From positions 56,506 to 120,505 of the forward strand of contig JANBRJ010000050.1 in NCBI GenBank assembly GCA_027577595.1: 64,000 nucleotides of DNA, read 5' to 3'. A model generated the notes under the pieces. That model did not search any database. It worked only from the letters and a program-made list of their open reading frames with translations, and was not told the origin of the DNA. Positions 8,832 through 19,830 of this stretch are shown piece by piece. This DNA is from Coemansia sp. RSA 487. Lineage: Eukaryota; Kickxellomycota; Kickxellomycetes; Kickxellales; Kickxellaceae. A program made the position numbers and the translations under genes. Within the stretch, counting starts at the first letter, position 1. Each line of letters begins with the position of its first letter.

Positions 8832-11816
8832 TTAAACAGAAGACATATCAAATTCGGTGCTGCTGTTTAGCAGTTGCTGTCTCAAAAGCCCGGTCAAGAT
8901 GATCTCGGTTCCATAGACGGGAAAATGCACGCCTGCAAAAGCATGCTGCTGGAATGCAGGCCATAGGTTACTATCCTCTCTGCACGTAACAACAAGCAGC
9001 GGGAGCCTCAGGTCGTCGTCGCTGCTCTTTTTGTTGGCGATTGCGCGGCAGCTGGCCCGAACCAGCGACCGCAGCCTAGCATTGGCCAGGCTCCCCACCA
9101 CCTCACCACCAGCTATCTCTATCAGTGGCTTGAGGGTCTTTAGTGACGGTTCCGAGTTCGGCGTAACCAGCACAGTGACGCCCTCCAACAGCCGCCCCAT
9201 CCACGCGCGCTGGATTGCTGCCTCTAGGCTGAATCCCCATCTGTTCTCGCCCTCGCGATCCACCAGCCAGTACTTTGACGACTCGCGGTTGCCGCGTGAG
9301 TAGTCCACAGGAATCCATTTTCTCTGTGCAAGCGAATCTTCCATCCACTTGCGGCCAACGATACTGACGCTCCCGCTCGCTAGGGCCATGAGCATCTTGT
9401 ATGTGCGCCGAATGTTCATTGCTACCAGATGCGTTGCGCTTGTTGCGTCCTCGACAATCTCGCCGCCCATCTCGATGATCTTTTCCTCTTCGCCCTGCGA
9501 TGGCCGCACCTGTGTAAACATGATCCGAACACGCGGTCCGCCAGACCCACTGACTGTGCGCTGTCGCTTAACCCCAGAGCCATGCGAATCCAAGGTGCTA
9601 TCAGTTGCACCAGCTGGCTGGCCACTGCGCTTGCCTTTTGCTTTGCTGCTTTCGTCGATTTGCATGTTCTTTGAGTCATCTGTTCGTGCATCGCTGATTC
9701 TTTGGCCATTTTCCTCCCCCTCGGCAAGTGTTAGTGTGCGCCGTCCTGAGCTTGCCTTTCTATACTTGTATAGCCTTTCCTTGCGCATCTCTGTTTCGAA
9801 TATGTTTGCCGCCTTCATCATCTCGCCCAGTGATCTTGATGCGGCCATGGCTGCTGCACGCGAGGTGTGCCGGACTTGGCCTAGCGCTAGCTGATCTTTG
9901 CTTGGGCTATCTCCGTCTGTGGACTCATCTATGCTCTTTGCATCATCAGCACTCTCGCTGCCATTTTCATGCATCAAGGCACCTTGCGCCGAAACAGCGC
10001 CAGTGAGCCTAGAGCCTTCGTCCATTTGCATATTGCTGTTAGTGGCAATGTTGTCCAGGTCGCTGTCATCGAGTATATCCATGTCGGAAGACTCGGCAAT
10101 GGTCTCTCCTTGTGGAGGATCCACCCAACCCTTCAAGCGATTGACCGCAACCTCGGTATTGCCAACCATGGAGCTGAGAATAGGAAGATCGGGAAAGTAA
10201 GTAAATATCGGATGGCTCACTGACAAAAGCTTCCACCGCTGGTAGCACATCTCAATCCAAAAGTGATTGACCACATCAACATTCCACTCGATCGCCGCGT
10301 TGTACTTGCGGCCGTCCGAGCGTGCAGTAATCAGATGCGTGTTTGCACGCGTCAGCTTTGGGGTGTACTCGGCACCCATCGCAACAACCAGCCGACGGAT
10401 GTACTCACGAGCAGCTCCCGTATAGTGGCTGATCGAAACCACCATGCGGTCCATTCCAGGGACGGAGACAACGGGCAGTGGATAGTGCAAAAGGCACTGT
10501 GTCGGAGCCGTCATCCTTCCAGTCAAGTACATCTGATACAGCCACACAAACGTGCCGACAATTTTGCCCAAGCGCGAAGCTTTGGAATAGTCATACCCCG
10601 CGCGATGTTGGCACAAAACCATGTCAACGCTGTCCCAGTCAGTAACCAGAGACTCGGGCAGGTCCTCATGTTCTGTGTTCTCTGGTAGCGGAGGAATCGC
10701 GCGCGGCTCGGCAACAGCGGCACCGGCCTCCACCAGGCGCTGCATCAAGCGTGTAATGGCACCCGTGCTCAGTGAATATCGAAGCTGCGTGCAAATTGCT
10801 ACAGTATAGCCGCGTAGAAAGGGCGATATTGGCTTTGGAAGCTCATAGGCGCTGCCGTTGTTCGTGTCTGCAGTGGGCACGGCAAGAGGCGACTTGGGAT
10901 CCACGTCCACCCCGGGTGCGCCATTTTCGGAAGATGTCTTGACTTCTGTGTTGGACAACTTCCCCAGTAGTCTCGGCGGATTTGGAAACATGTAGGGCTC
11001 TTGTGGAAACCGATGGAGCAGATTCAGAGTGTCCATGAACCAGTGTGGCAGAATGGGCTTGATGCCCAGCTCCGGATGCTTCTTTACGTACTCGTACTTC
11101 GGACCGTCCTCTTTCATCATGATAAGATGCGTCACATCTGGACGCATACGTTCTCGCCACTGGCCGCCCAGAGCCATGACCGAACCGAGCAGCGTTTCTT
11201 TGTCGGTGGCCGGCAAATGCGTTGCTGCGACAACCATTCCTGAAAAAATCTTTTTCGAGTCTGGTGAATAGTATCTTTCAACGTATCGCCACCCAGCCAT
11301 CAAGCACCGGTCAACCCACCGATTAGTAACGACGCAAACACCGGCTTTGACGCATGTCGAATACTCGCCAAAATGCGTATCCGGCGAGATGACGTGTGTG
11401 ACTATGTGTTTGGATACCGGATCGCCTTTTTCATCTGCTGTGGGAAAGTAGAATCGAGAGACATGGTTCACCATCTGCGGAAACCCGCGAACCAACACAC
11501 CGTTCAGCTTTCGCTCCTGCTCAGCAGCCTCTTCATCGGCTACTGCGTCCGCCTTTTTGTGGCGCCTGATGGTCGCGGGCTTGGCTCCGCCATGCTCCAG
11601 CAGCTGCGATATCCGCTTGCACTCGCTGGCGCCAAACGCCGGGTTGATCCAGTACACCACGCCTTCAAAGACTGGGTCTGACTTGCGCACAAAGTTTTGT
11701 TGTTCTGCCTCCGAAAAGTTTATCGGACGTCGTAGCAGTGTCGAGTTTTGTGTGCTGCTGGGGTCTCCTGCGCCTGTAGGGATCTCTCCCGTTGGCAGGG
11801 GACCTGTAGACATCAT
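8832..11816 (-). CDS. BRC1: Six-BRCT DNA-damage scaffold, Brc1/Rtt107-like
   Basis: Single exon, 994 residues. BRCT-like units can be placed at about 45-180, 190-275, 325-425, 430-540, 745-830 and 870-985. A long acidic, disordered linker separates the first four from the last pair, which is the Brc1 (fission yeast)/Rtt107 (budding yeast)/PTIP plan. Typical BRCT cores are visible: VTNRWVDRCLMAGW, PDVTHLIMMKEDGPKYEYVK, ILPHWFMDTL, THLVAMNIRRTYKMLMALASG and VGRKWMEDSL. In the family the C-terminal pair binds phosphorylated H2A and the N-terminal set recruits Smc5/6 and Slx4-type partners at stalled forks. In BRCT5 a Thr (IMFTQ) and a Lys (RRTYK) sit where the phosphate-binding residues are expected; this is inference from spacing. 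PTIP or a general BRCT scaffold are alternatives. Its promoter is shared with NOT2. Confidence 0.82.
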   Translation of the reverse strand: MMSTGPLPTGEIPTGAGDPSSTQNSTLLRRPINFSEAEQQNFVRKSDPVFEGVVYWINPAFGASECKRISQLLEHGGAKPATIRRHKKADAVADEEAAEQERKLNGVLVRGFPQMVNHVSRFYFPTADEKGDPVSKHIVTHVISPDTHFGEYSTCVKAGVCVVTNRWVDRCLMAGWRYVERYYSPDSKKIFSGMVVAATHLPATDKETLLGSVMALGGQWRERMRPDVTHLIMMKEDGPKYEYVKKHPELGIKPILPHWFMDTLNLLHRFPQEPYMFPNPPRLLGKLSNTEVKTSSENGAPGVDVDPKSPLAVPTADTNNGSAYELPKPISPFLRGYTVAICTQLRYSLSTGAITRLMQRLVEAGAAVAEPRAIPPLPENTEHEDLPESLVTDWDSVDMVLCQHRAGYDYSKASRLGKIVGTFVWLYQMYLTGRMTAPTQCLLHYPLPVVSVPGMDRMVVSISHYTGAAREYIRRLVVAMGAEYTPKLTRANTHLITARSDGRKYNAAIEWNVDVVNHFWIEMCYQRWKLLSVSHPIFTYFPDLPILSSMVGNTEVAVNRLKGWVDPPQGETIAESSDMDILDDSDLDNIATNSNMQMDEGSRLTGAVSAQGALMHENGSESADDAKSIDESTDGDSPSKDQLALGQVRHTSRAAAMAASRSLGEMMKAANIFETEMRKERLYKYRKASSGRRTLTLAEGEENGQRISDARTDDSKNMQIDESSKAKGKRSGQPAGATDSTLDSHGSGVKRQRTVSGSGGPRVRIMFTQVRPSQGEEEKIIEMGGEIVEDATSATHLVAMNIRRTYKMLMALASGSVSIVGRKWMEDSLAQRKWIPVDYSRGNRESSKYWLVDREGENRWGFSLEAAIQRAWMGRLLEGVTVLVTPNSEPSLKTLKPLIEIAGGEVVGSLANARLRSLVRASCRAIANKKSSDDDLRLPLLVVTCREDSNLWPAFQQHAFAGVHFPVYGTEIILTGLLRQQLLNSSTEFDMSSV

Positions 11817-12404
11817 GTATGCTTGCTAGTGTCACGGCTACGCCTTGTGCTGGTGCTAGAATAGTGTTGTAGCTCCCTCTCGGAGATGCTTTTGCGTTTG
11901 AGCGATAATACGCCTAGCAACAAGAAGGATACAGTAAACAAATGCAATAAAAATATCGAATAGCAATTACAGAGAAAGTTTTCCTTTTAGAGTGAAAAGC
12001 TGAGCAACAGAGTGACATACTTGAACGCGTCAAGTGCCTTTGATCCCCAAGCCACGCTACAATCGCGACTCACAATAGTCGGCTCAGCTTAGAAGGGTGA
12101 CTTTTGCTTTTCGAGCCGCAGCATCAAAACATGAGCCGCACTTTCACTCTTTAAATTTTTTTTGTCATTTGAAAAACAAATTGCTTCTTTACTTTAATTG
12201 AAGCTGCATCTCTTTAAACTAGTATATTTTCCATTCAGGTTTACGAATTAAGCAGGACTGTCGCTCTTGTGCAAAGAACAAAAAAAGAAAACTTTTCCTC
12301 AGAAAAGATTACCAGCACAGTGCACTTTCTATACCAGGAATTCCACCAACTCCCATCCAAGGAGACATATACATCGCGTTGGTTGAGGACGAGAAGCAGT
12401 TGCA
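11817..12404. promoter_or_regulatory. Divergent promoter region between BRCT gene and NOT2
   Basis: 588 bp between two divergent start codons, AT-rich, with poly-T and poly-A runs. No further gene, RNA or specific motif is recognised. Confidence 0.45.
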
Positions 12405-14159
12405 ATGAACGGGAGACAAGGTAATTTTCTGTTTACTGCTTGGTTAAAAGCACGGCTTTTTATTTTTTTAGAGGACTAGCCATTCGCAACGACAAAAAAC
12501 GAAAGGGATTTACTAGTTTACTAATTGCATTTTGAATTTTTTTTTTTTTATTTTTTAAAAAGTGTAGATGCCTGGGCAGGCGCTGGCAGCAATGCTACGC
12601 CAGCAGGTCGAAATTCGATGAGCTACGAGCGAGCAGGTTCCTTGGGAGGCATTGGTAATGCCTTTAGTGGGTTCCAGGCGCAGCAATTTGCACATGCCCA
12701 GCAGCAGCAGCAGCAGCATCAACAATCTGTTGCAGCTGCATACGCACAGCAGCAACAACAGATGCGGCAACAGCGGCTAGACCAGCAGGACCACGAACAG
12801 CAGACGCGACCAGACATGTCTGAGTTTCCATCACTGGGCAGCCCGCCAGGACTTACAAGCGCATCAGCGACACCTCAGCCGCTTTCGGGACAGTTGTACC
12901 GGACGATAGCAGGCGCGCGTGCCGATCGGCAACTTGTAAGCAACGGGCCATTGGCACCCACACCAGACGATTTCCCCGCGCTCTCTGGGGCATCGGAACA
13001 TGAAGGTGTACTTGCAGGAAACAGCACGCTTGGTGCGCCCGGGACAAATCCAGAGATGGCAGGCGTGGCAAAAACAGATATCCAATTGATACCCAAGCCA
13101 GTGGGGCTAGATGGTGTACAGGAGAAACTATCTATGTACAGGCAGGCGGGAACAAACCCGGCCAAGCTAGGAGGCGATAGCGCCCAAGCTCCATCCGATC
13201 CAGCAGATCGGTATGGGATGCTCGGAATTCTTACGACAAACGACTACGGATTTGACGTATCAAAGTTTGGGCTCCCGCTGCCATCGTCTGGACCTCTTTA
13301 CTCGACGTTTGGATCGCCGTGGGCCGACCAAAGCCAAGTCTACGGGCTGATAGAGCCAGACTACAAACTCCCGTCCTGCTACAATGCCTGCAACCCGCCG
13401 CTGGCAATGACAAAAATACCGTCTGTAACAGACGAGACTCTGTTTTATATATTTTACACGATGCCGCGCGATGAACTGCAGCTTGCGGCAGCCGAGGAGC
13501 TGTACCGGAGACAGTGGCGGTATCACAAGGAGCTGCGATTGTGGCTGACAAAGGATCCGGATTCGCAGCCGATTGCGCGCACACCGCGCGGCGAGCAGGG
13601 CGTGTTTATTTTCTTCGACCCTGGTGTGTGGCAAAAGATCAAAAAGGAGTTCCTTGTGCTTTACGAAATGCTTGAGGACCGGGGGGCTCTGAGCGCAGGC
13701 ACCGGGATCCGCAGTGGGACACAGTCTGTATCAGCGTCGCTACAGCAGCAACAATCTCTGCTGTCAGGCGGTCAACAGACGGTTGCTTCAGGCAACGCTG
13801 GCAGTGCTGATTTAGACTCTTCTGCTGCAGCACAGGCGCAGCTTCAAAGCGCATTGCGGTTTAATAGCACGACGCCAGGATCACAGCAACAGCAACAACA
13901 GCAGCAACAGCTTGCGATGCTGCGCTTGCGCCAACAGGAAAGCATACAGGCGGCAGCTAACAGCCGTGCGATGGTTGGGCAGGCAGACTACTCGTCAGCA
14001 TCCATCGGCAGCGGTATGTACAGCTCGACAATGGCTGGTGTGCGCGGAATGGGTACACCACACATCGAGGGCACTGCGGCACCGTCGTCGTCGTCTGCAT
14101 CAGCCCCAGCGTCTGCAACCAACATTGCAGAGGACGTGGCGACAGCATCAATGGCTTAA
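12405..14159 (+). CDS. NOT2: CCR4-NOT complex subunit NOT2
   Basis: Two exons. 12405-12420 encodes MNGRQ plus one base before a GTAATT donor. 12568-14159 follows a poly-T tract and a GTGTAG acceptor; the joined product has 535 residues. The NOT2/3/5 (NOT-box) domain lies at about 218-378, with DRYGMLGILTTNDYGFDVSK, SPWADQSQVYG, YNACNPPL, DETLFYIFYTMPRDELQLAA and GVFIFFDPGVWQKIKKEF. In the family NOT2 pairs with NOT3/5 on the NOT1 scaffold for mRNA deadenylation and transcriptional control. Before the domain comes a Gln-rich region with repeated CAG/CAA codons and a PDMSEFPSLG motif of the type seen in CNOT2. The tail is also Gln-rich (about 380-535), so C-terminal extension beyond the NOT-box is longer than in yeast. 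Confidence 0.93.
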
Positions 14160-14699
14160 GTAAGGCTGAATTGGCAAATAGGCTGCTGCAAAACGCCTCG
14201 AAAACTTTATATTTATCGCCTACAGTGGTGAGCCAATGTTTTTTTTCGCGTATAATATATAAATCGTGTTTTAACCGCAACACAGTTGCTGAAGCAGTCG
14301 ATTGGCGTGTAAGCGTTGCAAATGCTGTTTTTGATCGTGGTTCAGCCAAGAGGCAGTGAGCAGCGCGATTGCAAACAATGAGAAACTGCGCAAACGCTAT
14401 TGCATAAAACCAAAGACCATGAAAACCGATAGAAAGCCCAAAGTAAACGAACGATCTGGCAGTGTCTACACAATACAACCACACAAAAACCACAGCTTTA
14501 TTTGTTAAAAGGCGCGATGAAAAAAGCAGCATCTACGGAACACAGCTGCTGAGCTAGCATCTGATGAGCTTTCCGTATGAGCAATAATACAATGGGTAGC
14601 CAATGTTCTTTCTGTTCAACCTTTCTTTTCAATACCCATCTTCACGCGCTTAGACATGCCTTTGCTTAGATTGTTTATATACTTTATTTCAATGTTGTT
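14160..14699. other. Intergenic region downstream of NOT2
   Basis: 540 bp of AT-rich sequence between the NOT2 stop and the mariner relic. Nothing recognisable was found. One end of the transposon may lie here, but I could not identify a terminal inverted repeat. Confidence 0.35.
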
Positions 14700-15440
14700 T
14701 CAGAGTCTGTGAAGAAGCATTTCCTTGCCATTGTTTGTCGAGTATCTTGTTAATTCCCTGGAAAACCTACGCTTCAATATTCCCCGCACCTTTTCAATCG
14801 AGTTGAGGTCGGGAGAATTCGCTGGCCATGTCGATTTTTAATACCTCGCGATCGATGGTATTCATAGGAAGCGTTTGATGTGTGTATGGGCGTTGTCTTC
14901 TGCAAGTGCTGTGCGGTTGCTGTCTTTCATTGAACTTTCCAGTTGCTTCTTATATGCTTCTTCTTTTGATACCTCACCAGTCACTGACATTTCTCTGAAA
15001 ACAACAAAGTCAGTGTGCCCGTTGTAAAATATGACATCTCGCACGTTAAGAGAACAACCATATGGTTTGAAGGCACCAACCGCATTGCGTCTATCAAGGC
15101 CACTCTTTTTAGATCGCTCTACAAGAGTGCTTGGCTGACTAAGGTTGAGCTGGAATGTGCTTTCATCAGCGAATATAGCATCCCTCCACTGTTCGATGTC
15201 CCAATTGATATGGTCTTTATTGTCTCACATTCATCGAAATTTCTGGTCAAGGTTCGCATAATTCGCATAAAGCCTAAAGGTTCAGCTATTACACGAAGAG
15301 AATGACCTTGATCCCTTTTCTCAATAATTTGTTTTCTAATGTATAATGGACAAGCCATGATTTACATAGTTTATAGTGATTTAGACAAACGATAAGGGAA
15401 GAAAGTTACAAGAGTCGTTTTAGAAATGTTCCTCAATAAT
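14700..15440 (-). mobile_element. Decayed Tc1/mariner-type transposon, copy 1
   Basis: Reading leftward from the ATG at 15356-15358 gives MACPLYIRKQIIEKRDQGHS then LRVIAEPLGF, a Tc1-type N-terminal helix-turn-helix. Further on, NRTALAEDNAHTHIKRF matches the second catalytic motif (DNxxxH). Then comes WPANSPDLNSIEKVRGILKR, the hallmark DDE signature (normally W/PAxSPDLNPIE), ending in a stop at 14700. Stops interrupt the frame (two between IKRFL and STWPAN) and frame changes occur in the middle, so it is a pseudogene. The segment 14821-15420 aligns along its length with copy 2 at 19215-19830 in the same orientation, with roughly four in five bases identical by eye. That alignment extends past the start codon into the 5' flank (GATAAGGG-GAAAGTT-CAA), which helps set the element end near 15,430. 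Confidence 0.85.
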
Positions 15441-15875
15441 AATAACTATTACACAATAAAACATACTTTCCCTGCTGTAAATACAGCCGTGTATGTAAGC
15501 CCAAACGCCTCCAGGAAAATGCGATTGCGCACCAGCTCCTCAGCCAGCAAGGTGTCGGAGCTGTGGAACTGGTACTTCCGCTAATGTATTTCGGAATAGA
15601 CCGCCCAACCTGTTGTGCGCACGGTGTGGATTGCAAAGTGCTAGCACATTCTCCATTGAAGCACTGCACGTGACTTGTTTCGTTCAAGAGCGTTTTGCTC
15701 TGATGTAGCGTATATTTGATTAATAACATTAGCCTTTTCTTGCGCAGCAGCTTTTTGTTTTTTGTTTCCTTTCACTGTCTTTTTTCTCCAAGCTTTTGTT
15801 TATATTCATATGCATTTTCACTTTTCCCACCTTTAAAGTCCCTGAGAAAGTTTTTTACGCCCATTATTAATTGCA
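15441..15875. other. Intergenic region upstream of the AAA-ATPase-like gene
   Basis: 435 bp between the mariner relic and the AAA-ATPase-like start codon. No gene is recognised. It should hold the promoter of the downstream gene, but no clear TATA box was seen. Confidence 0.35.
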
Positions 15876-18809
15876 ATGGGAAACTCCGACTCGCACAAGG
15901 GAAAAAAGCAAACCGACGATTCGCACAAGCGCACGGGAGAAGGACAACCGTACAGCCTGCGCAGGCGCACAAAGAAAATAGACTATTCCGACACAAAATC
16001 CATCAAACGCCCTAGAGTCGGCTCTAAAGACAATACCGATGATGTAATCAGTTCTGGTGGCCAACGGCCTCTACCACACCAGACGAGAGACGTACCTGCA
16101 ACCATGCCACCGCAAGAGCCGAGCGGCGGCGAGCTTGAAAGTTCTATAGACGACAACGATTTTATAATCGGCTCTAGCAGTCACCAGCCTTTACCGCACC
16201 AAACTAGCGATGCACGTACAAGCATGCCACCTCAAGAACCGAGCGGCGGTGGTGAACCGGATAGTTCTAAGGTAACGCCAGAACATCGGCCGAGAGTTCA
16301 GGAACCGCTGTGTAAGTACTTTCATAATGCAGCATATATTTGTATTGTTTGTTCAACGCTATGTCTCCCTCTGCATATACTGATATCCATACTTTACATT
16401 TACCAATAAATATATTTTGTGTAGCTCCTTCAAAGGTTTCAGGAAGAAAAATTCTGGTTGGTGGTGATTTCGAGACCTTAGGGCGTGGATCAGGAATCGT
16501 CGTCGACAAAACGCTTATATGCAAAGCGTTATTCGAGGCCAAATCATCGCCGATTTGCATTTGCTTGCCGAGGCGGTGCGGGAAAACATTTAGTCTTTCG
16601 ATTGTTGAAAAGTTCTTCAACGTGTTGAACAACGACGATGGTCCTGTAGTCGATGGCAGGCTTGACGAAGCCGAATGCCGCAGAGCCCGTGAAGAATTTT
16701 TCAAAAACAGGCTGCTGTTCGATACTGAGCGGGAATTCTACGACGAACACTTTTGCAAGTACCCGGTCATTCGTATTGACCTCAAGGTAAGTATCTATAT
16801 GTTTTATTGCTTGTGTTTCGCCTATTCTTTGCATTTGTGCCAATACCGCTTTGTTTTCTGCAATGAAAATGTTAAAATAATAGACCGTTACCGGCGATTC
16901 CCTCGGTTCGTTCTATGAAAGCCTTACCCGCTGTTTTGATAGGACCGTTGAAAAATGGCTTCAAAGAACGGATGAGCAACATTTTTCTCAAAAAGTGAAG
17001 AAGGCATATGAGAGACTACAGCGGGAACAAGAATCATTCGAAGACCATCCGAACACCTATACAGACGATTGGCTAAATAGTCCGCATCTCGCGCTCTCTT
17101 TGTTTGAGAACCTTGCAAGCTTTTTGAAGAAGCAATATCGAAGCAAGTACATCGTTCTTCTTGACGAATACGACGTCCCGCTGACTCATATTCAAGGCCA
17201 ACCCTGGGGAAACCAGGCGCTAAAAGTCTATGCCCGTCTCCTTAGTTCGATATTCAAGGTAAGTATGCAGACTTTGTGCACAGCGTGTTTCTCTACATTC
17301 TCTTTGGATATTCATCTAAAGTGTGCAATTGCAGTTTTGTTTCATCATTTGTAAATGTAGGGAAATGATGATCTCCTTGCGGGAATGCTGGTGGGCGTTC
17401 ACCACGTCAATGTTGCGACTATGACTTCCGGCGTTAACAACATAAAATACATGTCTCTTGCTGCAGACACTGACCCAGTGGTCCGCAGCGCGAATCCCAA
17501 TGACCTGAGCCTATATTTCGGATATTCTGAGGAAGAGATTGTTCTCCTAATCCAAAAGGCCAGAGAAGTGAACGGGGGCAAACTAGGCGAAGATAGTCCC
17601 TCAGACGCTGAGATTCTGGAAACCATGAGAGAATGGTATAACGGGTATCGCATTGGGACGCAAGCTGGAAAGTATAACCCACTCGCATCAATAGCATTTC
17701 TTGAAGAACTGGCGAGGCCCAGGACTCGATTTGTTGCAGCAAAGCTATACTGGGGATCGACGGGGGGCAGTGGCGTTGTTAACCGGGTAGTGTTCTCGAA
17801 CTTAAAGGTAGTTACTGACATGGCCGTCCGCCTCATTCAAGAGTACAAGAACCCTTCCCTGTCACCAAGGTATGCTGTGGAAACTCCCTATCCGCCCGCT
17901 CAGGGCTCGACTTCTGTCTCGACCAAGCAGATTAGGCTTGGTGATCCCAGCTTTCCCGCCAACCCAGATCCATTGTGTACAGAAAGCGAGCTGGTGACCC
18001 TGTTCTTATACACGGGGTATTTGACGCTGGGGGACTCGAACACCATCAGGATCCCCGATGGAGAGCTGCTAAAGGTGTGGGAGAATATGTTACAGATGGC
18101 CATATACAACAGCGAGGACACCAAGGTATGGAACACGGAGCGCGAGGAGCTTCTACAGGGATTCTGCAACGGCGATATGCGCATGATTTATAAGCAGTTT
18201 AATTATGTGCTTCAGCGGCTTTCGAACAACACATACGGTGCACTAGAGGCAGTCAGTGCAGACATCTTCCGAACGTTTATACTGACAAAGCTCGAGCTTG
18301 GCCACCATGTTCCAGGACAACCGGTGGTTGTGACCACCATCGAGGGTGAAAGCGGCAGCGGGAAGTACGACTGGCGCCTCTTGATTCCCGGCGAGCTTGT
18401 AGGGCGGGAGAACGCAGTCGCTGTCACCATCAAGTTCAAGCGTATAACTCCAAAGAAGGGCGAAGGCACAGCGACTATAGTCAGGCAGGCGCACCAAGCG
18501 CTTAGGCAGATTATCGAAAATGAGTACATCAACGACACTCCCCATACGCATCGAAGGGTGGATATCGGTATTGCCAATGGTGCCGGGAAAGTGGCCATCA
18601 AGCAGCGCGTCTGGAGGAGGCCATCGCCCGAGGAGCTGGAAGCTGCCAGAAACGAATCAAGGGATTTTGCAAGCTTTCTCAAGATCCTCAAGGAAAAAAG
18701 GCAGCCGCCCAAGAAGCTGAACAAAAGAATAGCCGATCTAGATGATCGTGGCTGGGTTGACCTCAAGGACTGGGTGACAGAGCCGCTCGACAATGACACC
18801 AGGGTTTGA
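15876..18809 (+). CDS. AAA-ATPase-like protein with C-terminal PD-(D/E)XK nuclease-like domain
   Basis: Four exons: 15876-16311, 16425-16786, 16884-17258 and 17361-18809. All junctions are GTAAGT/TAG with continuous frame, giving 873 residues. Residues 1-145 are disordered and contain a 40-residue tandem repeat. The ATPase-like domain (Pfam 'Predicted AAA-ATPase', PF09820 type) follows, with LPRRCGKT (193-200, Walker A lysine 199), YIVLLDEYDVPL (Walker B, D360/E361) and the family's TSGVNN and YFGYSEEE motifs. The C-terminus resembles the PDDEXK_9 nuclease family: GKYDWRLLIP carries D728, and the strand expected to read xExK reads TIKFKR, so the acidic residue (749) is Lys. Proteins of this two-domain type are frequent in some anaerobic bacteria and expanded in several fungi, with no established function. 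The gene lies between two mariner relics. It appears intact apart from the nuclease substitution. Confidence 0.85.
16021..16260 (+). repeat. Two-copy 120-bp tandem repeat within exon 1
   Basis: Units 16021-16140 and 16141-16260 are similar along their whole length. Both encode a variant of LPHQT-D-----MPPQEPSGG preceded by an acidic stretch and followed by a Ser-rich junction. The period is a whole number of codons (40), so copy number can change without breaking the frame. Confidence 0.8.
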
Positions 18810-19214
18810 CATGGGCTTTTAAAACTTTTTTCTTAGTGTTTTCAGATTAAAATATGGTGTTGAACAAAAAATACAAGAAATACTACGAAGAGATGAGCTG
18901 TTCTTTGCCACCATCCTCGGAATCAGGATGCGCGGACGGCCCAAGAGCCGTGATGGGACGACTGGCCATTTGGCCCATTTGCCTTCGACTGCACCAAAGG
19001 GGAGGATGACGAGGAAGCCAAACAAAAAGAGGCACATGGTAGTAGCTAAGCGCTACGGATGCTCGCTGCCTCCCATCCACAGAACGGTACCAATATAGTC
19101 GAACTCGTGGATCTTGCGTTTCGCTGCTCCGGGCAGTGTCGGCAAGTCGCGGAGCGTCGCGTAGAGGATCGCTAGAGCCACAGCGCCGACCGATAGATTG
19201 CAGTGCCCGGCCCA
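18810..19214. other. Region between AAA-ATPase-like gene and mariner copy 2
   Basis: 405 bp with no recognised gene. A plus-strand stretch at about 18900-19050 is open and basic (RMRGRPKSRDGT) but lacks a start or family match. Mariner copy 2 begins abruptly at about 19215, so this may be the flank into which the transposon fragment was joined. Confidence 0.3.
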
Positions 19215-19830
19215 CCTCCATGTTGATTTTTAATATGTTGCAGCTGACGATATTCACAGGAAGTGTTTTATATGTGTATACGAGTGTTGTCTTCTACAAG
19301 TGTTGGGAGGTTGTTGTCTTTCATTGGAATTTCCGGCTCATGCTTATATTTTTCTCTCTTTAATACCTCGCTAGTCACTGGCTCTTCTCTGCAAACAAAG
19401 GCAGTGTACCTGTTGTAAAAGATACCACCCCACACGTTAAGAGAACGATCACCTGGTTTGGTGGTACCAACCGCATTACATCTATCAAGCTCACTGTTTT
19501 AGATCGCTTTACAAGTGTTTCTGACTGACCAAGGCTGAGCTGGAATGTGCTTTCATCAGTGGATATAGCATCCTTCCACTATTCGATGTCCCAATTGATA
19601 TGGTCTTTATTATCTCACATTCATCGGAATGCTTCATCAAGGCTTGCACAGTTTGCACAAATCCTAAATGTTCAGCTATTACGCGAGGAGAGAGACCTTG
19701 ATTCCTCTTCTCGATAACCTGTTTTTTAATAGATAATGGACAAGTCATGGTTTACATAGTTTACAAGGATCCAGAAAAATGATAAGGGGAGAAAGTTGCA
19801 AAAGCTGTTTTAGAAGAATTCCAAAGAAAA
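19215..19830 (-). mobile_element. Truncated, decayed Tc1/mariner-type transposon, copy 2
   Basis: Homologous along its length to copy 1 and in the same orientation. The minus-strand start region (19509-19748) reads MTCPLSIKKQVIEKRNQGLS then PRVIAEHLGF, the same helix-turn-helix as copy 1. The middle is frameshifted. The homology ends near 19215, at the base equivalent to about 14825 of copy 1. The WPxNSPDLNxIE end of the transposase is therefore missing and this copy is 3'-truncated. Confidence 0.8.

Noticed and set aside
14862-15305. Plus-strand frames within mariner copy 1
   Set aside because: They are antisense to the transposase and are not conserved in copy 2.
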